NCBI GenBank assembly: GCA_949294335.1
Contig: CASFGO010000027.1
Span: 62,001 to 126,000, forward strand
Length of the DNA: 64,000 bases
Direction: 5' to 3'
Origin: an uncultured bacterium
GTDB taxonomy: Bacteria > Cyanobacteriota > Vampirovibrionia > Gastranaerophilales > Gastranaerophilaceae
Position numbers and translations under genes: made by a program. Below the pieces are notes generated by a model. The model was not told the origin of the DNA, did no database searches, and was given only the letters and a program-made list of their open reading frames with translations. Positions 1-9,507 of this stretch are shown here, piece after piece; position 1 is the first letter of the stretch, and every line of letters begins with the position of its first letter.

Positions 1-126
1 AACGCCTTTTGCAACTCCTTTTATTAGCCCTTTATCTTTTGAATACATTAAAATTATTTTATCAGCATCACTTAAATCATAAGACTTAAGATTTATAGCA
101 TCTGTTGTATAGTTCTTCTTATCCAA
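1..126 (-). CDS. recO: DNA repair protein RecO, N-terminal 42 residues (cut by window edge)
   Basis: The reverse strand from 126 reads without a stop to the window edge. The translation starts L(M)DKKNYTTDAINLKSYD and continues DADKIILMYSKDKGLIKGVA, which matches the OB-fold N-terminus of RecO (xxIVLKSxDxxExDxIxxLxTxxxGxIxxVAKG). RecO loads RecA on SSB-coated DNA in the RecFOR recombination pathway. The start is a TTG at 126-124: an in-frame TAG directly precedes it, and a GGGAGA ribosome site lies 8 nt upstream (135-140). Only the first 42 codons are present. The identification comes from recognising the family pattern. Confidence 0.72.
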   Translation of the reverse strand, partial: MDKKNYTTDAINLKSYDLSDADKIILMYSKDKGLIKGVAKGV

Positions 127-165
127 CTAATTAATCTCCCAATTAATATAATATTAATTGAGAAA

Positions 166-1902
166 TTAATTATTGTCTACTTGTAAAGATTTACAAAGAG
201 CATCTGATGACAACTTTTTACCTGTTAACTGTTCAATTAGATCATTTTCTTCAATACTTTTGCCATATTCAAAAATATTTTTATTTAAATATTCAGCAGT
301 ATTAGGATTTTCAGTTAAATTTCCAAGTTTATTTGTTAAGTGCTCATACATCTGAGCCTTCATTAAATCTGCTCTGAAATAATTTTGGTAATAAGCAGGA
401 TGTGATAAATAATGAGGTATAGTTGCCCACTCATTATCAATTTTTTCAGATTGATTATGTCCTTTATATTGGCATTTTAAATCGTGCCAAAGTTTTCCTA
501 AATCTTGATCTGGATTTCTATACATTTCTCTTTCAAAATTTATTATTTGCATACTATGATTAATAAATTTTGATTCATCTTTTTTATGAGTTTTTTTGAA
601 TTTATCAAGGGTTTTAGCATCAACGACACCTTCAAGGATATTTTCTGTTTTCATTAAATCCCCCATCATCATAGCAACAGCTTCTGTCATAGCAGGTGAT
701 GATGCTGTTTTTTCTAAAAATGGAAGATTAGGGTTTATTCCAAGATGATATACGCAGTGTCCTAATTCGTGACATAGTGTATCAACACTACTTGCATCAT
801 TAGTTAAGTTTGCTAGTATTCTTGCATCTTTTCCTGCATCTATATCAAAACAAAATCCATGAGTATTTTTATTCTTACGAGGGAATAAATCAAGAGTTAT
901 AGGCATATTATCAATATCATAACCCATATTTTTATAAGCCTGTTTGGAAATATCTACAACTTGTTCTTTATTTTTTAAAGATTTATTTACATCTCGCGTT
1001 GGATCATTATCAGGTAATAATCCATAATGATATGACTCTAATTCTTCAGACTTTATATTAAATGCTTTAGCTAACTCATTTTTTTCTTCAGTTTGTATGA
1101 TTTTATTAGAGTCTTTTGCTTTTTCAAATACATCATCAAGAAGCTTATTTAACTCCTTAGGTTCAACATCATATGTTTCTTTTAATTGATAATCAAAGAA
1201 ATTATCATAACCTTGGGATTTCGCAAATTCATTTCTCATTTTAACAAATTCAACTAAATCATCCGCAATTAAATCTCCACCTTTAACCTTTGCTTCATAA
1301 GCCTTCTGTCTAATATCAGAATCTTTTTCCATTTGCATAATTTTACTTATTTCAGCTTTTGAAACTTCTTTACCATCTATCATTGGGATATATGAGTTAT
1401 ACTTAGCAGCAATTTCATTTTCTTTATCTCTTAAGGCTTTTTTAGCCACACCTGCATTTAACTCCTCATCAAAATCCTTATAAAAGTGTTTCAATTGATT
1501 ATTTAAATGTTTGTCACCTAAATCTGTTTTTTTTAATATTTCTAAAGCTTTATAGATATTTTCATTCCTATATAACTCTTGAATTTCATCATTAGCCTTT
1601 GATGATTTTTCCATGTTTTCTTTGGTACTATTTGTATAAAAATTCCAATCTTTAATTGCAGCATCCAAATACTTAGGTTCTAGTTTTTCACAAAACTCAT
1701 CTCTTAATAAAACATATTTTTCTTTATTTTTATCCATAATCTTTTTCTCCACATCAATTTTACCACAAGGCATATATCCTTGTAACTGCTCAGATGTAGG
1801 ATAATTAAAAGTAGAAGTTCCAACTTCGCCTGATTTAGTCTCTTTTTTATCTATTTTACTTGTAAAATTTTGACTATTTATTTTTTGATATGAAATTCTC
1901 AT
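166..1902 (-). CDS. M3-family zinc oligopeptidase (oligoendopeptidase F-like)
   Basis: 578 residues. The zinc motif HELGH (about residue 377, context TLCHELGHCVYHLG) followed by a helix with TEAVAMMMG is the M3 (thimet/PepF) signature, in which two His and a downstream Glu bind zinc. The long helical N-terminal half (residues 60-330) fits the M3 substrate-channel fold. It probably hydrolyses short peptides. There is no signal peptide. The first ~50 residues are low-complexity and contain QNFTSKIDKK, a weak match to the N-terminal Phe tag seen in other hypothetical proteins here. It is divergent from the ABC exporter gene, with about 100 bp between the starts. The family is clear; the substrate is unknown. 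Confidence 0.85.
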   Translation of the reverse strand: MRISYQKINSQNFTSKIDKKETKSGEVGTSTFNYPTSEQLQGYMPCGKIDVEKKIMDKNKEKYVLLRDEFCEKLEPKYLDAAIKDWNFYTNSTKENMEKSSKANDEIQELYRNENIYKALEILKKTDLGDKHLNNQLKHFYKDFDEELNAGVAKKALRDKENEIAAKYNSYIPMIDGKEVSKAEISKIMQMEKDSDIRQKAYEAKVKGGDLIADDLVEFVKMRNEFAKSQGYDNFFDYQLKETYDVEPKELNKLLDDVFEKAKDSNKIIQTEEKNELAKAFNIKSEELESYHYGLLPDNDPTRDVNKSLKNKEQVVDISKQAYKNMGYDIDNMPITLDLFPRKNKNTHGFCFDIDAGKDARILANLTNDASSVDTLCHELGHCVYHLGINPNLPFLEKTASSPAMTEAVAMMMGDLMKTENILEGVVDAKTLDKFKKTHKKDESKFINHSMQIINFEREMYRNPDQDLGKLWHDLKCQYKGHNQSEKIDNEWATIPHYLSHPAYYQNYFRADLMKAQMYEHLTNKLGNLTENPNTAEYLNKNIFEYGKSIEENDLIEQLTGKKLSSDALCKSLQVDNN

Positions 1903-2003
1903 AATCTTATATAAAACATAAAAAAAAATAAATTTGCCAATCTTTATAAATCTTTTTGATATATAATTATTATTAAAGTCATGTAAAAGATTGGGGATAA
2001 TTT

Positions 2004-3857
2004 ATGAAGTTAAAAAATACAACAGCAGCAAATTCATTTAGATATAGTTGGTTGATATCAAGAGCTTTTCCTTTTGTTAAACCATTCTTATTTAGAATAT
2101 TTCTAGGTGTTATGGTTGCAATCCCTGTAGGATTGTTAGACGGTGTAACGGCTTTTGCACTAAAGCCATTTATGGATTATGTAATAGGACAAAAAGATTT
2201 GCACCTGATGTTATGCGGACATCCAATTGACATATCTTATTCTATTCTTGCAGCGGCAATTCCTTTTGCTGTGATATTGTTTGCAGCCTTTCAAGGAGTT
2301 ATGAGATATTTAAATGATTACTTAACTGATTGGACCAGTCAAAAAATCACTAACTCTGTTAAAATAAAATTATTTGCTTCTTTAGTCACTATGGATTCAA
2401 GTTTCTTTGATGAAAATTCGTCAGGAATTATTTTAACTCGTTATCTTTCAGATCCAGATGTAGCAGCAAAAAACTTTATACAACAAATTAAATCTATTGT
2501 TACAAGTTTATTTGGAGCGGGAAGTTTAATTGCGGTAATGTTATTTAGTTCTTGGAAACTTGCAGTAGTTGGAGTTCTTGTTTTAGGTTGCGCATTTTTA
2601 CCAATGGCTTTAATTCGTAAAAAAGTTAAAGAAACATCTAATAAAGGTATGGTTGTAGGTGGAAATATAACAACGAATTTAAATGAAACTTATTCTGGAA
2701 ATAAAGTAATGACAGCATACTCATTACAAGAACATCAGAAAAAAGAATTTAATAAACAAATCCAAAAATCATTTGATATTGCTATATCATTAACAAAACG
2801 TTCTGCTTGGATGTCTCCAATTATGTACTTAATAGCATCTATTGGTATTGCGTGTGTTCTACATTATGGTATGTATCTAATATTAAGTGGAGAAATGACA
2901 GCAGGTAGCTTTGCATCATTCGTAACATCTTTATTATTACTATACAAACCAATGAAAACATTAGGAGGTACTTTAACAAACATTCAAACAATATTTGTTT
3001 CTTTTGGACGTATATTTGAGTTATTTGATATTATTCCAACAATTAAAGATAAACCTACAGCAATAGCTTTAGGAAATACTGTTAATTCAATAACTTTTGA
3101 AAATGTTTGTTTTGAATACGAAGAAGGACATCCCGTATTAAATAATATTAATATGCAAGTTAATAAAGGTGAAACAATTGCATTAGTAGGGAATTCAGGC
3201 GGAGGTAAATCAACACTTGTTAACCTAATCCCTAGATTCTATGATGTAAAATCAGGGGCAATAAAATTTGATGGTATAGATATTAGAGATATCAGTTTAG
3301 AGTCCCTAAGACATCATATTTCTGTTGTGTTTCAAGATAACTTCTTATTTACTGGTACAATTAGAGAAAACATAATGCTTGGAAATCCAAATGCAACACA
3401 AGAAATGTTTGATAATGCAATAAAATCAGCCCACTTAGAAGAAGTAATTGAATCTCTTCCTGATGGATTAGATACTGTTTTAGGTGAAAGAGGGACATCA
3501 TTGTCTGGAGGTCAAAGACAACGTGTTGCAATAGCACGTGCAATGGTAAGACAAAGTCCTATTGTTATATTAGATGAGGCAACAAGTGCCTTAGATAATA
3601 AATCAGAAGCAGTTGTTCAAAAAGCATTAGATGCTCTAATGCAAGATAAAACAGTATTTGTAATTGCTCATAGGCTATCTACAATTAGAAATGCTGATAA
3701 GATTGCAGTAATCAACGAAGGACATTTAGTTGAATTAGGTTCTCATGATGAACTCCTTCAAATAGAAAATGGACAATATAAGATGCTTTATGAAATGCAA
3801 TTCAGAAAAGGAGAAGGGGTAAATGAAGGGGTAAATGAAGAGGTAGGTATAATATAG
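2004..3857 (+). CDS. ABC exporter, MsbA-like half-transporter (fused TMD-NBD)
   Basis: 617 residues. The N-terminal ~330 residues hold about six hydrophobic helices, followed by a nucleotide-binding domain with Walker A GNSGGGKST, a Q-loop (VVFQDNFLFTG), signature LSGGQRQR, Walker B IVILDEATS and an H-loop (IAHRLS). This is the type IV exporter family that includes MsbA (lipid A-core flippase) and lipid or peptide exporters, working as a homodimer in the inner membrane. Several envelope-lipid genes elsewhere in the window make a lipid substrate plausible, but the sequence cannot decide it. A GGGGAT ribosome site precedes the ATG. The C-terminal tail has a short repeat (GVNEGVNEEVG). A hairpin terminator follows. 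Confidence 0.9.
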   Translation: MKLKNTTAANSFRYSWLISRAFPFVKPFLFRIFLGVMVAIPVGLLDGVTAFALKPFMDYVIGQKDLHLMLCGHPIDISYSILAAAIPFAVILFAAFQGVMRYLNDYLTDWTSQKITNSVKIKLFASLVTMDSSFFDENSSGIILTRYLSDPDVAAKNFIQQIKSIVTSLFGAGSLIAVMLFSSWKLAVVGVLVLGCAFLPMALIRKKVKETSNKGMVVGGNITTNLNETYSGNKVMTAYSLQEHQKKEFNKQIQKSFDIAISLTKRSAWMSPIMYLIASIGIACVLHYGMYLILSGEMTAGSFASFVTSLLLLYKPMKTLGGTLTNIQTIFVSFGRIFELFDIIPTIKDKPTAIALGNTVNSITFENVCFEYEEGHPVLNNINMQVNKGETIALVGNSGGGKSTLVNLIPRFYDVKSGAIKFDGIDIRDISLESLRHHISVVFQDNFLFTGTIRENIMLGNPNATQEMFDNAIKSAHLEEVIESLPDGLDTVLGERGTSLSGGQRQRVAIARAMVRQSPIVILDEATSALDNKSEAVVQKALDALMQDKTVFVIAHRLSTIRNADKIAVINEGHLVELGSHDELLQIENGQYKMLYEMQFRKGEGVNEGVNEEVGII

Positions 3858-3907
3858 AAACTAATGCATTAATATCTCAATAGAATATATTAAGAATTAT
3901 TACAAAA

Positions 3908-3946
3908 ATCGGAGTTCCTGAAATAATAAGGGACTCCGATGTTTTT
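3908..3946 (+). terminator. Rho-independent terminator after the ABC exporter
   Basis: An ATCGGAGT arm (3908-3915) pairs with ACTCCGAT (3933-3940), extended by imperfect CC/GG pairs, and TTTTT follows (3942-3946). It lies about 50 bp after the exporter stop and before the next gene on the same strand. Confidence 0.75.
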
Positions 3947-4007
3947 ATATTAATAGCGTAGTATAACTATGCACAATTGTACCCAAATACGAGAGCAGAA
4001 AAGAATA

Positions 4008-5243
4008 ATGTCATTAGATGTAGCAAAATTTAATTTAAGTTTTGATGCTAAGGCAGGTTTAGAAGCAGTCAAAGATAATGCTGTTGAGACCGTTAAAACT
4101 GCTGCAACTGATGCTATTGTTTCAGCTTTAATTAGCGGGGGCGCAGCTAAAGAAACAGCAGCAACAACAAAACGGGGGGCAACAACAGCTGCAGATGCAG
4201 CTAAAACAACTCAACAATTACAACAACAGAAACAATTATGTTCAACCGCTCTAAATACTGTTATTCAACTTGTCCAAACAGGTGAATTAGATATTTCACA
4301 GTTCCAAAACATACTTAAAAATCAAATTATTCAAACAATAAAAGATAACAATACTAAAGGAGAAACTGTAAAAGAATCAATTCAAGAATTAACAAGTAGG
4401 AATGAAGAAATAAAACAACAAATAAAAGAACTTAATGGTGGATCTTTAGATGGAATTGAATTTGAAGAAGTAACAACTGATTCCAACAATGAAAGTACAC
4501 CATCCACCGATAACAATACATCAACGGAAGGAAATAAAAAAACTGTAACTACAAAAAAAGTTGTAAAATCTGGAAATAATTCTAATGCAGAACAAATACA
4601 AAAATTACTTGAAGAATATAACAAAAATATTGGCATGTTATCAAGTCTTCAAGTTGAATATACCAATATACAGACCGAACAAACTGTAAAAGTTCAAGAA
4701 GGTGAACAAGTTCAATCACAAGCAGAACAGAAACACTCTGAAATAGTTAATAATACACAAACTGCAGGACAAAACCTATTCCAAAAAATCAGTGATTCAA
4801 TTAACAAACTATTTGGAGGTGGCAAAGCAAAACAATTAGGACACCAAGCAACAGGATTAACAATGACTACTGCAGATACAACAGCAGGAACAATAAAATC
4901 AACAGAAGCTGCTGCAGCTGGTACTGGCTCCTTATTTTCATTTGGAGCAACTTCTGGTATAGCAGCTAAAGCAGCTGCAGAAGCAGCAGCTTTCTTTAGT
5001 GCAGCCACACAAAATACAGTAATTGCAGGACAATCTTTAGCCAATATTACAGCTCTTGCAACTGGTCAACAAACAGTTGGCAACTTAGTTGCTCAAGAAA
5101 TTACAAGTGTAGTTAATAATCAACTTTCGGGGGCAATAACACAACTCACAAATGAAGTGTTAGGTGAAGATGTTGGGAAATATGTTGCTCCAGAGTTGGT
5201 TAATTTAGCTCAAATTGAAGCTCCTAAAGAAAATCAGGCTTAG
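4008..5243 (+). CDS. Hypothetical Ala/Thr/Gln-rich protein with coiled coil
   Basis: I do not recognise this family. The open frame extends to an ATG at 3969, but that codon has no ribosome site; the ATG at 4008 follows AGAAAAGA and gives MSLDVAKFNLSFDAKAG, so I prefer it (411 residues). The protein has an Ala/Thr-rich start, Gln-rich heptad-like stretches (about residues 60-150 and 195-255), an acidic Ser/Thr/Asn linker, and a C-terminal half of small residues (GAT, AAAEAAAFF) that could form amphipathic or membrane-active helices. There is no signal peptide. It could be a surface or secreted protein. It meets mlaE tail to tail, the two genes sharing 4 bp. Confidence 0.6.
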   Translation: MSLDVAKFNLSFDAKAGLEAVKDNAVETVKTAATDAIVSALISGGAAKETAATTKRGATTAADAAKTTQQLQQQKQLCSTALNTVIQLVQTGELDISQFQNILKNQIIQTIKDNNTKGETVKESIQELTSRNEEIKQQIKELNGGSLDGIEFEEVTTDSNNESTPSTDNNTSTEGNKKTVTTKKVVKSGNNSNAEQIQKLLEEYNKNIGMLSSLQVEYTNIQTEQTVKVQEGEQVQSQAEQKHSEIVNNTQTAGQNLFQKISDSINKLFGGGKAKQLGHQATGLTMTTADTTAGTIKSTEAAAAGTGSLFSFGATSGIAAKAAAEAAAFFSAATQNTVIAGQSLANITALATGQQTVGNLVAQEITSVVNNQLSGAITQLTNEVLGEDVGKYVAPELVNLAQIEAPKENQA

Positions 5244-5971
5244 AGATAGAATAAGAAATTAATTATGAAATCTGCAATTAAAAGATAAATTGTAGATTTT
5301 ATTGCTGCTTGAGTTGTTGAAACTCCAACATCTTTTGCTCCACCTTTGGTTTCATAACCTTGTGTTGCACATACATTAGCAATAATGATTCCAAAGCAAA
5401 ATGCCTTAAATATACTTATATAAAAATCTCGTGTATTTAACCACAACCAACAAGATGTAATATATCTATTTGGATGAAGACCAATAGTTAAATAGGCAAC
5501 AACCATACCACCTAAAATTCCTGCAACTTCAGCAATTAATGTTACCATAGGAACAGTAAATCCTGCGGCAACAATTCTAGGTGCAAAGTAATATCCAACA
5601 GGGTCAACTTTTAATGTTTTTATTGCATCAACTTGTTCTGTTACTTGCATATTAGCAATCTCTGCGGAGATTGCAGTTCCAGCTCTTGCTCCAATTGACA
5701 ACGCAACAAATGCAGGTGCAATTTCTCTTATAATTACTACTGTTAAGGTACCACCAACATAACTATCAGCACCAGACATTAAAAATTGTTTTGAAACTTG
5801 TATAGTTATAACCGCAGCAGCGATTATTGAAATTATTAATGCAATAGGTAAAGAATCATAACTGATTTCAACAGCTTGAGAGATTACATGCTCAAAACGC
5901 ATACGACCAGTTACAATATATTTCATTGTTTGTATAAAATTTTGAACAGTTTTACCTAAAAATGAAATCAT
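5240..5971 (-). CDS. mlaE: MlaE/YrbE-type phospholipid ABC permease
   Basis: 243 residues with about five membrane helices. Family-typical segments include GxxxVGGTLTVVIIREIAPAF, then SIGARAGTAISAEIANMQVTEQVDAI (the conserved permease loop) and LKVDPVGYYFAPRIVA. MlaE is the inner-membrane permease of MCE-type lipid transporters that move phospholipid between membranes. The ATPase (MlaF) and MCE protein (MlaD) are not beside it. It follows ilvE after only 15 bp on the same strand, so the two may be co-transcribed. An AAGGAAA ribosome site precedes the start. It is slightly shorter than proteobacterial MlaE (~260). Confidence 0.88.
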   Translation of the reverse strand: MISFLGKTVQNFIQTMKYIVTGRMRFEHVISQAVEISYDSLPIALIISIIAAAVITIQVSKQFLMSGADSYVGGTLTVVIIREIAPAFVALSIGARAGTAISAEIANMQVTEQVDAIKTLKVDPVGYYFAPRIVAAGFTVPMVTLIAEVAGILGGMVVAYLTIGLHPNRYITSCWLWLNTRDFYISIFKAFCFGIIIANVCATQGYETKGGAKDVGVSTTQAAIKSTIYLLIADFIINFLFYL

Positions 5972-5986
5972 AATATTTCCTTAAAT

Positions 5987-6898
5987 TTAATAAATTGGAG
6001 TACACCAATGTTTAAATTCTTCTACTTTACCTTGAACTATATCATAGTATAATTTTTGAATTTTTCTAGTAATTTCTCCAGTTGAACCATCCCCAATTGT
6101 TCTATGGTCAATTGAGGTTATTGGCATAATCTGAGCACCTGTTCCACAGCAGAATACTTCGTCAAATACATATATTTCAGAACGGTCAACAGCTCTTTCT
6201 ACTGTTGGGATACCTAGATATTTAGCCATTTCAAGAACTGTATTTCTTGTAACTCCAACTAGGATATCATCAGTTGTATTTGTTGTAACAATTTTACCGT
6301 TTTGAACAAAGCAAAGATTCATTGCTGAACCTTCTGTAACCTGTCCTGCATCATTTAATACTATTGCATCATCAAATCCTGCAAATAATGCATCTGTTTT
6401 GATTAATGAAGCATTAGCATAAGCCCCTGTAACTTTTACACTTGGAGGAATAGCATTATCACTATTTCTTCTCCAGTTAGATACGCATACTTTTAAACCC
6501 TTGCTTGCATCATAATAATCATTAAGAGGTGTTGTAAATAGTAAGAATGAATCTTTATTATTATCTAATGAAGGTCCAACTTTAATTGATGATTTATATA
6601 ATGTTGGACGAATATAAGCATTTTGTCTATATCCATTTTTATTTAATAAATCTTTGGTTATTTGGCAATACTCCTCTAATGTATAAGGTGATTCCATCCA
6701 CATAACTTTTGCACTTCTAAGCATTCTTTCGTAATGTTCTTTCATTCTGAAAGCATACATCTGATCTTCTTCTTTGTTATAATAAGCTCTTATTCCTTCA
6801 AAAACACCTGTTCCATAAAGAAAAGCATGAGTTCTTACAGGAATAGTAGCTTTATCTGATTCTATATACTCACCATCTAAAAAAACATATTCAGTCAT
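5987..6898 (-). CDS. ilvE: Branched-chain amino-acid aminotransferase
   Basis: 303 residues of the class IV PLP aminotransferase fold. Visible features are HAFLYGTGVFEGIRAY near residue 25, the likely PLP lysine in GAYANASLIKTDA (about residue 160), and DAGQVTEGSAMNLCFV with the phosphate-binding turn. IlvE makes the last step of Val, Leu and Ile synthesis or the first step of their breakdown. Length is normal for the family. A strong AGGGAGAGG ribosome site precedes the ATG. It is likely the first gene of a two-gene unit with mlaE and is divergent from glyQ. Confidence 0.93.
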   Translation of the reverse strand: MTEYVFLDGEYIESDKATIPVRTHAFLYGTGVFEGIRAYYNKEEDQMYAFRMKEHYERMLRSAKVMWMESPYTLEEYCQITKDLLNKNGYRQNAYIRPTLYKSSIKVGPSLDNNKDSFLLFTTPLNDYYDASKGLKVCVSNWRRNSDNAIPPSVKVTGAYANASLIKTDALFAGFDDAIVLNDAGQVTEGSAMNLCFVQNGKIVTTNTTDDILVGVTRNTVLEMAKYLGIPTVERAVDRSEIYVFDEVFCCGTGAQIMPITSIDHRTIGDGSTGEITRKIQKLYYDIVQGKVEEFKHWCTPIY

Positions 6899-7030
6899 TA
6901 CTTACCTCTCCCTAATATATATTTAAATTATATGTTTGCCAAATTTTCATGTCAATCATTTGATTTTTTTTATTGTTTATTAGATACTAAATTAAGTGTA
7001 CATAATACAATGTTGGAAGTGTAATTTATT

Positions 7031-7909
7031 ATGGGATTAAATTTTCAAGACTTAATTTTAAATTTATCAGCTTTTTGGGCTAAACAAGGATGTGTAATTC
7101 AGCAACCTTATGATATTGAAAAAGGTGCTTCTACAATGAATCCTGCAACTTTTTTAAGAGTATTAGGACCAGAACCTTGGTCTGTTGCGATGGTTGAGCC
7201 TTGTAGACGTCCAACAGATGCAAGATATGGAGAAAATCCTAATCGTTTAGGACATTATTTTCAATATCAAGCAATTTTAAAACCATCACCTGATAATGCT
7301 CAAGAACTTTATTTACAAAGTTTAGAAGCTATGGGAATTGATTTATCAAAGCATGATGTAAGATTTGTTGAAGATAACTGGGAATCTCCAACTTTAGGTG
7401 CTGCTGGTGTAGGTTGGGAAGTATGGCTTGATGGAATGGAAATTACTCAATTCACATATTTCCAACAAGTTGGAGGATTAGAAATTAAACCTGTAGCTTT
7501 AGAAATTACATATGGTCTTGAACGTATTGCAATGTATCTACAAAATAAAGAATCAGTATTTGATATTATGTGGAATGATACATTAAGATATGGTGATATT
7601 TATCTACAAAATGAAATAGAACAATCAAAATATAATTTTGAATATTCAAATGATAAAGCGTTATTTGGACTATTTGATATTTATCAACAAGAAGTTGATA
7701 ATTGTGTAAACGCTGAATTAGTATTACCTGCATATGATTACGTTCTTAAATGCTCTCATACATTTAACTTATTAGATGCAAGAGGGGTTATCAGTAAGGA
7801 TGAACGTATAAATTATATTAACCGAGTGAGAACAATGGCAGCAGCAGTCGCCCAGTTGTATGTTAAACAACGTGAAAATCTTGGTTTCCCATTATGTAAG
7901 GTAAAATAA
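7031..7909 (+). CDS. glyQ: Glycyl-tRNA synthetase alpha subunit
   Basis: 292 residues, normal for bacterial GlyQ. Diagnostic stretches are [57 protein letters not shown] and [12 protein letters not shown]. The alpha subunit holds the class II catalytic core of the alpha2beta2 enzyme that charges tRNA-Gly. The beta subunit gene glyS is not in this window, so it is encoded elsewhere. An amino-acid permease starts two bases after its stop, giving a glyQ-permease-permease unit. Confidence 0.97.
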   Translation: MGLNFQDLILNLSAFWAKQGCVIQQPYDIEKGASTMNPATFLRVLGPEPWSVAMVEPCRRPTDARYGENPNRLGHYFQYQAILKPSPDNAQELYLQSLEAMGIDLSKHDVRFVEDNWESPTLGAAGVGWEVWLDGMEITQFTYFQQVGGLEIKPVALEITYGLERIAMYLQNKESVFDIMWNDTLRYGDIYLQNEIEQSKYNFEYSNDKALFGLFDIYQQEVDNCVNAELVLPAYDYVLKCSHTFNLLDARGVISKDERINYINRVRTMAAAVAQLYVKQRENLGFPLCKVK

Positions 7910-7911
7910 TT

Positions 7912-9507
7912 ATGGCAAATGAAAAAAAACAAAATTTATTTAATGACTTTTTTACAAAAATATTAACTAGAAAAAATCCTGATGAAATGCTTCAAGAAGC
8001 AAGCAAGGCAGGGTTTCAAAAAACATTAGGCGCAATTGATCTAATTATATTAGGTATTGGTGCAATTATTGGATCTGGTATCTTTGCAATCGTTGGTATT
8101 GCAGCTGCAGGAGGAAATGAAAGCTTAGGGGCTGGGCCAGCACTTACTGTTTCTATGATTATTGCAACTATTGCTTGTATATTTTCAGCTCTTTGCTATA
8201 GTGAATTTGCAACAATGATTCCTGTCGCAGGTGGAGCATATACATATACTTTTGCAACTTTAGGTGAATTTGCAGCTTGGATGGTTGGTTGGGTACTAAT
8301 GCTTGAATATGCAGTTGGTTATATTGCAGTTGCTTGTGCTTGGTCTAACCATTTTATGCAATTAGTTAAAGGGTTTTCAGCTTACTTACCAAATTGGTTA
8401 GTAAATCCACCTCTTTGGTTAATTAATGATTATAAAGGTGCGGTACATCAAATACAGGCTGCAGGTGGAGATCCAAACACATTAATACCTCATATTGCAG
8501 GTATACCTTTTGCGGTAAATTTACCTGCTTGTATTATTGTTGCAATAATAACATCAATTCTTATAAAAGGTACTAAAGATTCAACTAAAATGGCAACAAT
8601 AATGGTTGTAATTAAACTTGCTGTTATTGCTTTATTTGTTTTAGTTGGGGCATTTTATGTAAAACCTGCCAATTGGGTTCCTTTTGCACCAAATGGTATG
8701 AGTGGAATATTTATGGGAGCATTTATTATATTCTTTGCTTATATTGGTTTTGATGCTTTAGCAACGGCAGCAGAAGAATGTAAAAATCCTCAAAAAGATT
8801 TACCAATAGGAATTATTGGATCCTTAATAGCAACAACTATTGTTTATGTTTCTGTTGCTTTAGTCTTGACTGGTGTTTATTGTACATCATCTCATAATAT
8901 TGATCCTGGATTTTTAAAAGCTCCTATGGCTTATGTTATGACTATGGTTCATCAAAATTGGGCTGCAGGTTTAATTTCAATAGGTTCTTTAGCTGGTTTA
9001 ACATCAGTATTATTAGTTTTACAACTTGCAGCTACAAGAATTTTATATGCAATGAGTAGAGATAATTTCTTACCTACATTGTTCCAAAAATTACATCCGG
9101 TTTATAAAACACCTCATGTATTAACAATGATTGTTGGGATTGTATGTATGATTGGTACAATGACTTTAGATTTAGATGTAGCAGCTCAATTATGTAATTT
9201 TGGTACTTTCACATCATTCATTATTGTTTGTGTGGCCGTATTAATCTTAAGAAAAATTGATCCAGATAGACCAAGACCTTTTAAGGTTCCATGTTCTCCA
9301 TTGTTACCATCTTTAGGTATATTATGTTGTGGAGGATTAATGATTTATTCAATGCAATCATTAACATCTTCTGCATTAATGTTTCCTGTATGGTTATTAA
9401 TTGGTATTGGGATTTATTTACAATACGGATATGTAAAAAATAGAAAAATTGAAATGAATAGAATAAGTATAGAAAATGTTGAAAATAAAGAACTCGTTAG
9501 TAAATAA
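7912..9507 (+). CDS. APC-family amino-acid permease (first of a tandem pair)
   Basis: 531 residues with about 12-14 membrane helices. The first helix carries the APC substrate-binding loop IGAIIGSGIFAIVG, followed by a helix with SEFATMIPVAGGAYTY. Later come FFAYIGFDALATAAEECKNP (helix 6 region) and AATRILYAMSRD, which are hallmarks of cationic amino-acid transporter (CAT/YfnA-like) permeases. It probably imports amino acids by proton symport or exchange across the inner membrane. It starts 2 bp after glyQ and overlaps the next permease by 32 bp. Its close similarity to that neighbour shows a tandem duplication. Confidence 0.9.
   Translation: MANEKKQNLFNDFFTKILTRKNPDEMLQEASKAGFQKTLGAIDLIILGIGAIIGSGIFAIVGIAAAGGNESLGAGPALTVSMIIATIACIFSALCYSEFATMIPVAGGAYTYTFATLGEFAAWMVGWVLMLEYAVGYIAVACAWSNHFMQLVKGFSAYLPNWLVNPPLWLINDYKGAVHQIQAAGGDPNTLIPHIAGIPFAVNLPACIIVAIITSILIKGTKDSTKMATIMVVIKLAVIALFVLVGAFYVKPANWVPFAPNGMSGIFMGAFIIFFAYIGFDALATAAEECKNPQKDLPIGIIGSLIATTIVYVSVALVLTGVYCTSSHNIDPGFLKAPMAYVMTMVHQNWAAGLISIGSLAGLTSVLLVLQLAATRILYAMSRDNFLPTLFQKLHPVYKTPHVLTMIVGIVCMIGTMTLDLDVAAQLCNFGTFTSFIIVCVAVLILRKIDPDRPRPFKVPCSPLLPSLGILCCGGLMIYSMQSLTSSALMFPVWLLIGIGIYLQYGYVKNRKIEMNRISIENVENKELVSK

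Noticed and set aside
9476-9507. Possible frameshift joining the two APC permeases
   Set aside because: Each permease is full length and starts with its own cytoplasmic segment and first helix, so the overlap is between two complete paralogues.
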